A stretch of 64,000 nucleotides of DNA. Source: Chryseobacterium sp. E1 (GTDB lineage Bacteria > Bacteroidota > Bacteroidia > Flavobacteriales > Weeksellaceae). A program made the translations under genes and the position numbers. The notes beneath the pieces were generated by a model. It was not told the origin of the DNA. It made no database searches and worked only from the letters and a program-made list of their open reading frames with translations. The stretch's first letter is position 1. Every line of letters starts with the position of its first letter. Positions 18,107 through 26,584 of the stretch are shown here, in pieces. The DNA is taken from contig CP078104.1 in the NCBI GenBank assembly GCA_019203745.1, positions 4,650,001 through 4,714,000 of the forward strand, in the 5' to 3' direction.

Positions 18107-18706
18107 ATGGATTATAAACAGCTAATTATTCGCGGAATATCGTACAGCCAGACCCAATCGGGGGCGTACGCATTGTTACTGGAGCATGAAGAAACACACA
18201 TAAAATTACCTGTTGTTATAGGAAACTTCGAAGCTCAGTCAATCTCTCTCGGACTAGAGAAAGACATTCATCCGCCGCGTCCTCTTACCCATGACCTGTT
18301 CACAAAATTTATAGTCTCAGCCAATTATGAGTTGGTTTCTGTAATCATTTATCAGATTGTAGATGGCGTATTCTTTTCAAATATCAATTTTAAAAATAAA
18401 GTGACGGAAGAAGAGCTGATCCTTGATGCGAGAACCTCTGATGCCGTTGCGATGGCGGTAAGATTTGATGCCCCTATCTTTACTACTCAGCAGGTTCTGA
18501 ATGAAGCAGGAATCTTATTGGAACTGGAAGATGTTTCAAAAGAAGAGCAAAGTTTCTCAGAAACTGTACAGACAGAAGAAAATCTGAAATCTCTTTCTAT
18601 GGAAGAACTTCAGAAATTATTAGATGATGCCGTGAAAGAAGAAGATTACGATACCGCCCTTGAAATTCAGGAAGAAATCAAGAGGAGGAAAAAGAAAATT
18701 GACTAA
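18107..18706 (+). CDS. Bifunctional nuclease (BFN/DUF151) family protein with UVR motif
   Basis: Intact, 199 residues. The BFN domain covers about residues 1-140 (RGISYSQTQSGAYALLL, LPVVIGNFEAQSI, DARTSDAVAMAVRFDAPIF). A UVR-type helical hairpin ends the protein (LQKLLDDAVKEEDYDTALEI). The founding plant member has RNase and DNase activity; the bacterial role is not settled. The permease gene starts 22 bases downstream and may share the transcript. Confidence 0.9.
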   Translation: MDYKQLIIRGISYSQTQSGAYALLLEHEETHIKLPVVIGNFEAQSISLGLEKDIHPPRPLTHDLFTKFIVSANYELVSVIIYQIVDGVFFSNINFKNKVTEEELILDARTSDAVAMAVRFDAPIFTTQQVLNEAGILLELEDVSKEEQSFSETVQTEENLKSLSMEELQKLLDDAVKEEDYDTALEIQEEIKRRKKKID

Positions 18707-18728
18707 AGAGATACTTTTTATATAAACT

Positions 18729-20108
18729 ATGAATTTAAAATTACGACTGACCATCCTCAGTTTCCTCCAGTTTTTTGTCTGGGGAGCATGGCTGATTACG
18801 ATGGCAAACTTCTGGTTTGGTACAAAACATTGGGACGGAACTCAGTTTGGAGCTGTTTTCGGAACAATGGGAATCGCTTCCATCTTTATGCCAACCATTA
18901 CTGGAATCATTGCTGACCGCTGGATCAATGCGGAACGTATCTTCTCAGTACTGCATATTCTTTACGGGGTTATTCTTTTCATATTACCTCATTCCGCAGA
19001 TCCGAATTCTTTCTTTTCGGTGATGCTCGTGGCCATGTGTTTCTACATGCCTACTATCGCACTCGCAAACTCAATTTCTTATACAATCCTGAAAAACAAT
19101 AATCTGGATGTAGTAAAGACTTCCCACCCATTCGTGTATGGGGTACTATTGGCTTTATTGTGGCCATGTGGATCACCAATCTGAGTGGAAATAAAGATAC
19201 GGAAGGGCAATTCTATATTGGAGGGGCTGTAGCCATTTTCTTAGGTATTTATGCCCTTACATTACCAAAATGTCCACCACAAAAGCTGATTGATAAAAAT
19301 TCGCCTCTGTCTGAGCAGTTAGGATTAAATGCATTCAAGCTTTTCGGAAACTATAAAATGGCGTTGTTCTTTTTATTTTCAATGCTTTTGGGAGCTGCAC
19401 TTCAGCTTACCAATGCCTATGGAGATGTTTTCTTAAGTGAATTTGCCCATTTCCCCAAATATGCTGATTCGTTTGTAGTAAAGAGGTCTACGATCATCAT
19501 GTCAATTTCTCAGGTTTCAGAAACCCTGTTTATTTTAGCAATTCCTTTCTTCCTGAAAAAATTCGGAATCAAAAAGTAATGCTGATCTCTATGCTGGCAT
19601 GGGTTTTAAGATTCGGATTCTTTGCTTATGGCGTTCCGGATGGATTTGGACTTTCATTGATCATCCTTTCATGTATTGTATACGGAATGGCTTTCGATTT
19701 CTTTAATATCTCAGGATCACTTTTCGTAGAAACAACTACCGATAAAAAAATCCGTTCTTCAGCGCAGGGATTGTTTATGATGATGACCAATGGTTTCGGA
19801 GCCGTTTTTGGAAGCTATATCGCAGGATGGGCTATTGATAAGTTCTTTACCCATAAATTTACGACAGCTTCAGATTTATCTACCTATTTACAGACAACAC
19901 CGGATAATCCTACCTTTCTTGGAATCCTGAAGAAAAGCTTCAATGCTGCTGTTAATTCAGACGGAACTCTTTCCTCTGTGGTAATGGTAAAGACTGGCAG
20001 CAGATATGGCTTTCTTTCGCCATCTATGCGCTAGTACTGGCAATATTCTTTGGGCTATTGTTTAAACACAAACATAATCCGGAAGATGTTTCATCAGTAA
20101 AACATTAA
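18729..20108 (+). CDS. Nucleoside permease-like MFS transporter (three frameshifts)
   Basis: Twelve-helix transporter of the nucleoside:H+ symporter (NupG-like) branch. The N-terminus LSFLQFFVWGAWLITM and the motif IRVWGTIGFIVAMW are characteristic. Breaks are at 19121-19122 (T lost), 19571-19575 (A lost) and 19989-19991 (A lost); repairs join four segments into about 460 residues ending FKHKHNPEDVSSVKH. The substrate is inferred from family resemblance. Confidence 0.87.
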
Positions 20109-20135
20109 TTTAAAATCACGATTCTTAAAAATATT

Positions 20136-20170
20136 AAATTGCACTTTTGAAAAAAAGTGCAATTTTTTTG
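20136..20170 (+). terminator. Terminator after the permease
   Basis: Thirteen-base stem AAATTGCACTTTT with AAAAGTGCAATTT, loop of four, T-rich tail. Confidence 0.9.
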
Positions 20171-20222
20171 TTTTCAGGCAACCTTTTACAAAAGATAACG
20201 TCTTATAGATAGAAACTCATAC

Positions 20223-20774
20223 ATGAAGAGACTCGAAGAGAATTTTTTACTGGCAAAAAGCAGGACCGGAAAGGGCAAAAAGCTCTTTACGATATGTTTT
20301 CGGCAAAAATGCTGGCCATTGCGAATTCTTATGTCAACAACCTTCATGATGCAGAAGATATCCTGTTGAATGCATTTATGAAATGTTTCATTAAACTGGA
20401 TGAATGCCGGGACTGGAACAGTTTTCCGTTCTGGCTCAGAAAAATTGTCGTGAACGACTCCATTAGTTTTATCAGGAAAAATAAAAATATACTCTATACA
20501 GATATGGAAACAGCAGATGAGTACAGTGAAAACGAAGATGAAGACTGTCCGGAACAAATCAATATTGAAGAAATATTTACTCAGATGCCGGTAGGGTACA
20601 GACTTATTTTTAACCTGTATGTCTTTGAAGAAAAAAACACAATGAGATTGCCGGAATTCTGAATATCTCTGAAGGCACAAGTAAAAGCCAGCTAAGCAAG
20701 GCGAAAAAATGGCTTATCGAATTTTTAAAAGCAAAAGAAAATGAAAAAGAACTACTGAAACAATTAAAATCTGA
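20223..20774 (+). CDS. ECF-type RNA polymerase sigma factor (frameshifts)
   Basis: Sigma-70 family member of the small ECF class. Region 2 is visible as ALYDMFSAKMLAIANSYV and DAEDILLNAFMKCF, and region 4 as HNEIAGILNISEGTSKSQLS (helix-turn-helix). One A is missing at 20255-20259 and another at 20631-20637. As written, the frame then runs straight into the following membrane protein. If one A is also missing at 20744-20748, sigma stops at 20774 (ENEKRTTETIKI, about 184 residues) and overlaps the next start by 34 bases, the usual layout for sigma/anti-sigma pairs. Confidence 0.85.
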
Positions 20775-21438
20775 CTATGAAGCGCTTGAAATAAAGCCTT
20801 CTGCAGATCTTTGGGACAGGATAGAGCAGGGAAGGCCGGAAAGCCCTGTTGTACGCCCTGAAAAACGTTTTCAGTGGTTGAGGTATGCTGCGGTGCTGAT
20901 TCTGTTATTTTCATCCAGTATGTTGCTTTATTTCAATGAAACCCGTCATACCGGTAAAATAGGTAAGACCATGCAAAGGAATCCAGTAAAGAAGGTTATT
21001 GAAACGGGCGGCAATTCTTTGTCTCTACCCAAAATACAGATCACCGAAGTTAAAAAGATACAGGATAACAATAATAAGGACCATTTCACAAAAAGTATTA
21101 ATTCTAAACCCTCAGAGCCGGAATATATCTGGGAAAATAAAGAACCGGAATTGATTGAAAAAGAAAATATAATTCTTAAACATTCTGAAATAAATGCTCC
21201 GCTGCCGGAAAGGAATTTAAATAACATTCCGGATAACAAAAATATGGCTAAAAAAGCTGAGTATATCAAAGCCGATGAATTGCTGCTCGGAAGAGAATTT
21301 GATAAGAAGCGGGAAGAAAACAGGACAGATATCAGAAAATTCGGAGCCCTGGATATGACAAAGATTAAGATCAAAAGTCCCAATACCCTGAAGATATTTG
21401 GAGTAACCGTTTATTCCGATTCTCTGGAAAGTAAATAA
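20741..21438 (+). CDS. Putative anti-sigma factor, single-pass membrane protein
   Basis: A short cytoplasmic segment (LKQLKSDYEALEIKPSADLW) precedes one transmembrane helix (AAVLILLFSSSMLLYF) and a charged, Asn/Lys/Glu-rich periplasmic part of about 150 residues ending GVTVYSDSLESK. This arrangement, right after an ECF sigma gene, suggests an anti-sigma factor, but no ZAS-type zinc motif is present. The start ATG at 20741 requires one extra A in the run at 20744-20748; without it, the protein would be fused to the sigma factor. About 232 residues. Confidence 0.65.
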
Positions 21439-21512
21439 CAAATACTTTTTATCATGAAAACTGCCCCAAAACAGGGACAGAGAACAAATATGTCTGAAAA
21501 TAAACCAATAAT

Positions 21513-22607
21513 ATGAAAACAAAACTTATAGGTGTAGCGGCTGCTATGGCTTTTAGCTATAGCTTTGCTCAGGAATCTCCGGAAAATAATCTGAACCTGT
21601 ATTCTAAAAAAAATTGACAGTATTGTCATGGCTGAAAAAGCCAAAATGAACGTGGAACTGGATAAAATTGATAAAAATTTCAAAGAAAACAAGATTTCGT
21701 CTGACGAAAAACAGCAACAACGCACTGCCATTGCATCAAAATATGAACAGATCATTAATGAAAAAGTAGAAGCTGAAAAACAGGATCTTGAAGCTGTAAC
21801 CAAAGAACTGGTGAAAGATGCCGTATTCAAGTCCCGGGATTCTGCAAAATCAGGCAGGAACCAGTTCTGGTTTGGGTTGAATGGATTGAATATGAAGCTC
21901 AATGAGCAAAAGAAAAATAATAACCCTAAAAATTATCTGGAAACTATTGAGGTATCTGTTGGTATGGGAGGAGCAGGGCTTACTTCCAAAAATGAACCCT
22001 TTGCCTTTTACAACAGAGGTTCTGATATGAGAAATACCATCATAGACTCCTGGCAGTTGGCATTATGGTACGGAAACCAGATCGGAGGATATACTAGCCC
22101 GTTTTTTTATCGTTTCGGATTGGGGATGAGGTCAGATCTCTATACTCCAAAGTACGGACTGTCTTTCAGGCAGGAAAATAATATGCTGTTTATACAGGAG
22201 TTTACCCGGGGAAACCTTAAAAAAGTACATTATATAATACTTACCTGACCATTCCTGCAGATTTGAAATTTGTTTTAAATCCTAAATATAAAGACTATGA
22301 AGGCGTTAAATACCTAGACAACAGAAAGGATCAGCTGTGTCTCATTTTGGGCGTGTATGGCGGTGTAAGAATGGGGACCGTCAATTATTCAAAGTATTCC
22401 AATGAAAACTCAGGAAGAATCGTTGAAAGAGAAAAAGTAACCCATGGAGTGAATGATTTTATTGTGGGCGGGAAATTGGGAATCAGCTATTACGGTTTTA
22501 ATCTGTTCATCCAGAAAGACTTTACCCCTGCGTTTAATAACAATGCTTTGCTGAAGAAAAAATATGGCCTTCAGATTGGGATAGAAATCGCAAATGTTAA
22601 TTTTTAA
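21513..22607 (+). CDS. Putative outer-membrane protein with coiled-coil N-terminus (two frameshifts)
   Basis: The signal peptide ends FSYSFAQ (about residue 19). A predicted coiled coil follows (EKAKMNVELDKIDKNFKENK to EKQDLEAVTKEL), then a beta-strand-rich C-terminal part (VSVGMGGAGLTSK, FGLGMRSDLYTPKYG, FIVGGKLGISYYGF, ending IGIEIANVNF) that looks like a small outer-membrane barrel. One A is inserted at 21606-21613 (eight, seven expected) and one is lost at 22219-22224. The repaired length is about 364 residues. It lies downstream of the sigma/anti-sigma pair and is probably in the same operon, hence a likely target or partner. Confidence 0.65.
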
Positions 22608-22670
22608 TTTGATAATAAATATGGCTTATTTTTAGTTATTAGATGATTTTATTCGGTTTTTTTAAAACTA

Positions 22671-22682
22671 ACGAACGTTTGT
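22671..22682. promoter_or_regulatory. ACGAACGTTTGT palindrome (possible TetR-type operator)
   Basis: A 12-base palindrome with one mismatched pair. It resembles the operator-like repeat upstream of the thiolase gene at 23589-23608, sharing GAAC/GTT half-sites. Confidence 0.35.
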
Positions 22683-22701
22683 ACAGTAAAAACCTATTTT
22701 T

Positions 22702-22733
22702 AAGACACACTCTTTAAAAGTGTGTTTTTTTTT
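22702..22733 (+). terminator. Terminator of the sigma/OMP operon
   Basis: ACACACT/AGTGTGT stem with flanking A/T pairs and a run of nine T's. The palindrome at 22671 lies before it. Confidence 0.8.
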
Positions 22734-22755
22734 GTATTTTGGCACTTTTGTAAAT

Positions 22756-23160
22756 ATGAAAAATATTCAGTTATTAGGATTGTTATTGGTGATCATAGGG
22801 AGTTTTTTACCCTTGGTGCATGTTCCTGTCATTGGAAACTGGAACTACTGGAAACTTGATCACTATCTGGCTATTGCCTGTTGGATCTTTGCTGCCTGCG
22901 CTGTTTTCGGAATTGTAAATAGCAATACAAAAATCGTGAGGTTTTTCGGAATTCTTCTGATTCTGTTATTTGCATTTACCCTCGTAGCAGTGAAGGTGCA
23001 GTCTTTGCAGTATTTCAGTTTTTTACCTTTCAAATCCTGGAGAGAAACATTTTCCGGAGTGGTTAAGCTGAAATGGGGATGGATCATAGAATTTTTAGGA
23101 GCATTCATGATGGTTCTTGCGGGAAGCAATAAAACAGTAAATAAACGAACGCAGATATGA
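22756..23160 (+). CDS. Hypothetical four-helix membrane protein
   Basis: 134 residues, intact, about four hydrophobic segments (LLGLLLVIIGSFLPLV, YLAIACWIFAACAVFGI, FFGILLILLFAFTLVAV, IIEFLGAFMMVLAG). Function not recognised. The ATG at 22756 is chosen over upstream in-frame codons because those lie in the terminator T-run. The stop overlaps the next start (ATGA), so the two small envelope genes are probably translated together. Confidence 0.75.
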   Translation: MKNIQLLGLLLVIIGSFLPLVHVPVIGNWNYWKLDHYLAIACWIFAACAVFGIVNSNTKIVRFFGILLILLFAFTLVAVKVQSLQYFSFLPFKSWRETFSGVVKLKWGWIIEFLGAFMMVLAGSNKTVNKRTQI

Positions 23161-23576
23161 ATATGAAGTTTTTAAAAATAGTATCAGCAGGAATGTTGCT
23201 TCTGATAACAGCTGCACAGGTTCAGGCTCAGAAAACAGAAGAGAAAAAGCCGGATAATCCTGCTAAATGTGCCCATATCAAAGAGGGTAAATTTTTACGG
23301 GCCAACTACCCGGAAGCTATATGGCACATGATCATTAAAGATAATGTGCAAACCGAGTATTTCAACAATGGCAAAGATTATATAAAGTCTACATTGGTTT
23401 TTGTGGACGACTGCAATTATAAAGCGGTTGTTGTAGAAAAGTCTGATAAGGATGACCCTGCCCAGATAGGAGATGTTTTCAATAATAAAGTCGTAGCCAC
23501 CCAGGACAACCTCATTAAGGTCAATACTAAGATTGAAGGATCTCAGTTTGACATGGTATACATAAAAGTAAAATAA
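23157..23576 (+). CDS. Hypothetical secreted protein
   Basis: 139 residues with a signal peptide (FLKIVSAGMLLLITAAQVQAQ, about residues 4-24). The mature part has CAHIKEGKFLRANYP and a VFVDDCNYKAVV segment, two cysteines in all that could form a disulphide. The family is not recognised. Overlaps the upstream membrane-protein gene by four bases. Confidence 0.75.
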   Translation: MNMKFLKIVSAGMLLLITAAQVQAQKTEEKKPDNPAKCAHIKEGKFLRANYPEAIWHMIIKDNVQTEYFNNGKDYIKSTLVFVDDCNYKAVVVEKSDKDDPAQIGDVFNNKVVATQDNLIKVNTKIEGSQFDMVYIKVK

Positions 23577-23588
23577 ATTTAATTATAC

Positions 23589-23608
23589 AACGGAACAACC
23601 GTTCTGTT
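23589..23608. promoter_or_regulatory. Inverted repeat upstream of thiolase (possible operator)
   Basis: AACgGAAC and GTTCtGTT half-sites around a four-base centre, 16 of 20 positions symmetrical. It lies 25 bases before the thiolase start, the right place for a TetR/FadR-like repressor. The regulator is not in the window. Confidence 0.45.
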
Positions 23609-23633
23609 TAAGCTAAAAATAAAAATTATATAC

Positions 23634-24811
23634 ATGAAAGAAGTATTCATCGTTTCCGCAGTAAGAACACCAATGGGAAGTTTTATGGGAAGTTTGTCAA
23701 CAGTTCCGGCTACAAAATTAGGAGCTACTGCTGTAAAGGGAGCATTAGATAAAATCGGTTTAGATCCTGCGAATGTTCAGGAGATTTATATGGGGAATGT
23801 TTTACAGGCAGGAGAAGGACAGGCGCCGGCTCGTCAGGTAGCTCTGGGAGCAGGTCTTTCAATCAATACCCCTTCTACTACAGTCAACAAAGTTTGTGCT
23901 TCAGGAATGAAAGCGGTAACGATGGCTGCTCAGGCAATCAAAGCCGGAGATGCAGAGGTAATTGTTGCAGGAGGTATGGAAAATATGTCTTTGGTACCAC
24001 ACTATTATAACGCAAGAGTGGCTACAAAGCTAGGTGATATCAAAATGCAGGACGGAATGGTGCTTGACGGTCTTACAGACGTATACAACAAAGTACATAT
24101 GGGTGTTTGTGCAGAAAAATGTGCCACTGACTATAACATTACGAGAGAAGATCAGGATAACTTCGCTGTAGAATCTTACAAAAGATCTGCAAAAGCATGG
24201 AGTGAAGGAAAATTCAACGAAGAAATTGTACCGGTTTCTATTCCTCAGAGAAAAGGTGAACCTGTAATCTTTGCTGAAGATGAAGAATACAAAGCTGTGA
24301 ACTTCGACAGAATTTCAACCCTTCCTACCGTATTCAAAAAAGAAGAAGGAACAGTAACGGCTGCCAATGCTTCTACTTTGAACGATGGAGCTTCTGCATT
24401 GATCCTTGTTTCTAAAGAAAAAATGGAAGAATTAGGTCTTAAGCCTTTGGCAAAGATTGTTTCTTATGCGGATGCTGCTCAGGAGCCTGAAAACTTCACG
24501 ACTGCTCCAGCTAAAGCATTACCAATTGCTCTTAAAAAAGCTGGTTTAGAAGTATCAGACATCGATTTCTTTGAATTTAACGAAGCGTTCTCGGTAGTAG
24601 GATTGGCCAACAATCAGATCTTGGGATTAGACGCTTCCAAAGTAAACGTAAACGGAGGTGCTGTAGCTTTAGGACATCCACTGGGAAGTTCAGGTTCAAG
24701 AATCATCGTTACGCTGATCAACGTATTAAAACAAAACAACGCAAAATATGCGCTGCTGCGATCTGTAACGGTGGTGGAGGTGCTTCTGCGATTGTGATTG
24801 AAAATATCTAA
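23634..24811 (+). CDS. Acetyl-CoA C-acyltransferase (thiolase), one frameshift
   Basis: Thiolase of fatty-acid oxidation or acetoacetyl-CoA metabolism. The nucleophilic cysteine is in VNKVCASGMKAV (about residue 88), and the catalytic histidine in GGAVALGHPLGSSGSR (about 348). The C-terminal CNGGGGASAIVIENI is recovered once a G is added at 24750 (TATGGCG), giving about 392 residues. It may serve the same pathway as etfBA; both have palindromes upstream. Confidence 0.94.
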
Positions 24812-24890
24812 TATTCTGTTTCAGAATATATTGCCATTAAGGAATCGATAATTTTTTAAAAAATCATCCATTTCTTAATGGTTTTTTTAT
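24811..24890 (+). terminator. Double hairpin terminator after thiolase
   Basis: ATATTCTG/CAGAATAT (24811-24829) is followed by CCATTAAG/CTTAATGG (24834-24881) and a T7 run. Confidence 0.75.
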
Positions 24891-24906
24891 TTTTGTGCTA
24901 CTAATA

Positions 24907-24914
24907 TATATTTG
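24907..24914 (+). promoter_or_regulatory. -7 box next to the MFS start codon
   Basis: TATATTTG ends two bases before the ATG at 24917. Either the mRNA is leaderless or translation starts at a later codon such as the ATG at 24971 (MKAWAVYDWANS). Confidence 0.5.
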
Positions 24915-24916
24915 AA

Positions 24917-26406
24917 ATGTCTGAAACTGAGAATCGACAGCCTAAAAACATAAAAAATAATCCGAAGATTATGAAGGCCTGGGCTGTATATGACTGGGCA
25001 AACTCCGTGTACTCCTGGTTATTACCTCTACCATTTTCCCTATTTATTATTCCATTCTTACCACAGCGTATGAAAAGAAAGAATATGTAGCGGAAACCAA
25101 AAAATGGATCGATGTTCCGGTAAGGCATATGATCAAAATTTTTGGAGAAGAATACCAGCCGGATGCCGTATACGGATATTCACTTACAATATCATTCTTT
25201 ATCGTAGTATTATTATCTCCGTTTTTATCTTCATTGGCAGATACCATCGGAAACAAAAAATCATTCCTGCAGTTCTTCTGTTATCTGGGAGCAACATCCT
25301 GTATGGGATTGGCAATGTTTACAGGAATGCATAACGTGTTTCTGGGACTTCTCTTCAGTATTACAGCAAGTGTCGGGTTCTGGGGAAGTTTGGTATTTTA
25401 CAACTCATTCCTTCCGGATATTGCAACTCCGGACCGTCAGGACGCCCTTTCTGCGAGAGGATATGTGTACGGATACATCGGTTCTGTAGTATTGGTGGTG
25501 ATTTGTTTAGTCCTGATCCAGGTTTTTGCTAAAGGAGCGGCACAGCAGCTTTTATTTACAAGAATCAGTTTCCTGTTGACCGGAGCATGGTGGTTCGGAT
25601 TCTCTCAATATACGTTTAAGCACCTTCCTCAGTTTGGGGACGTGAAAGACAAGCTTCCTAAAGATCTTGTACTGCTGAATTACAAGAACATCTTCAAAAA
25701 ACATGAAGAGCAGGGCGGTTTCTTCGAAGTATTGAAAGACAATATGAGCTTCTATAAAGATATTGCAAAAGAAAGCTTCCATGAACTGTTCAAAGTGGGA
25801 GGTGAGCTCTTTAAAGACAGAAACCTCAAGTTTTTCCTTTCAAGTTTCTTCTTTTATAGTGTGGGTATGCAGACTATTTTCCTTATGGCCACTTTATTTG
25901 GGAAAAGTGAAATCAATCTTGCTCAGGATAAGCTGATCGGAACCCTTCTGGTCATTCAGATTGAAGCCATTATCGGTGCGGTGATCTTCTCAAGATTATC
26001 CAGAAAAATTGGAAACAGGAATGTGATTTCAATCGCAATTTTCCTATGGATTGTAGCTTGTCTATGGGCCTATTTCTTAAATAAAGAAAATCCTACCGTA
26101 GAATACCAGTTCTATGGAGTAGCTGCCGTTGTAGGTTTAGTAATGGGAGGTCTTCAGGCGATGTCGAGATCCACTTACTCAAAGCTGCTTCCGGAAAATT
26201 CTATGGAAAATACAACCTATTTCAGCTTCTATGATGTACTGGAAAAGATTGCCATCATTATCGGTACATTTATTTTTGCAACCCTCATTGAGCATTTTAA
26301 TAATATGCGGATTGCAGCATTGTCAATGACAGTATTCTTTGGAGCCGGATTGATACTCATCAGATTTCTGAAAGTAAAAATGCGAAAAGACAGAGAAACT
26401 TTATAA
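24917..26406 (+). CDS. UMF1-family MFS transporter (one frameshift)
   Basis: Multi-helix permease of the MFS UMF1 (Vps22-like, DUF895-type) branch. The N-terminal signature KAWAVYDWANSVYS and the DRQDALSARGYVYGYIGS loop are typical. One C is missing at 25013-25014 (SVYSLVITSTIFPIYY is restored), giving about 496 residues. The substrate is unknown. The start is uncertain because the -7 box lies just before the first ATG. Confidence 0.86.
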
Positions 26407-26411
26407 AAATG

Positions 26412-26438
26412 AAAGACGTTATTTTTAACGTCTTTTTT
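26412..26438 (+). terminator. Terminator after the UMF1 transporter
   Basis: AAAGACGTTA/TAACGTCTTT stem with a T-run. Confidence 0.88.
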
Positions 26439-26584
26439 ATTTTAAATGAATTAAAATCAATTATTTAATCTATTTGCTTTATTTGTTACAATGTTTATTA
26501 TGAATATTATTAAATAATATTTGTTTTTCACTATGTTTTGATTTTTTTGTTTATTTGTGAAAAGTAAACCTAATTATTAAGACT

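Noticed and set aside
20223..21438. Genuine sigma/anti-sigma fusion protein
   Set aside because: Possible as written, but one missing A in a run at the exact ATG of the second gene gives the standard overlapping pair, and such losses are everywhere in the window.
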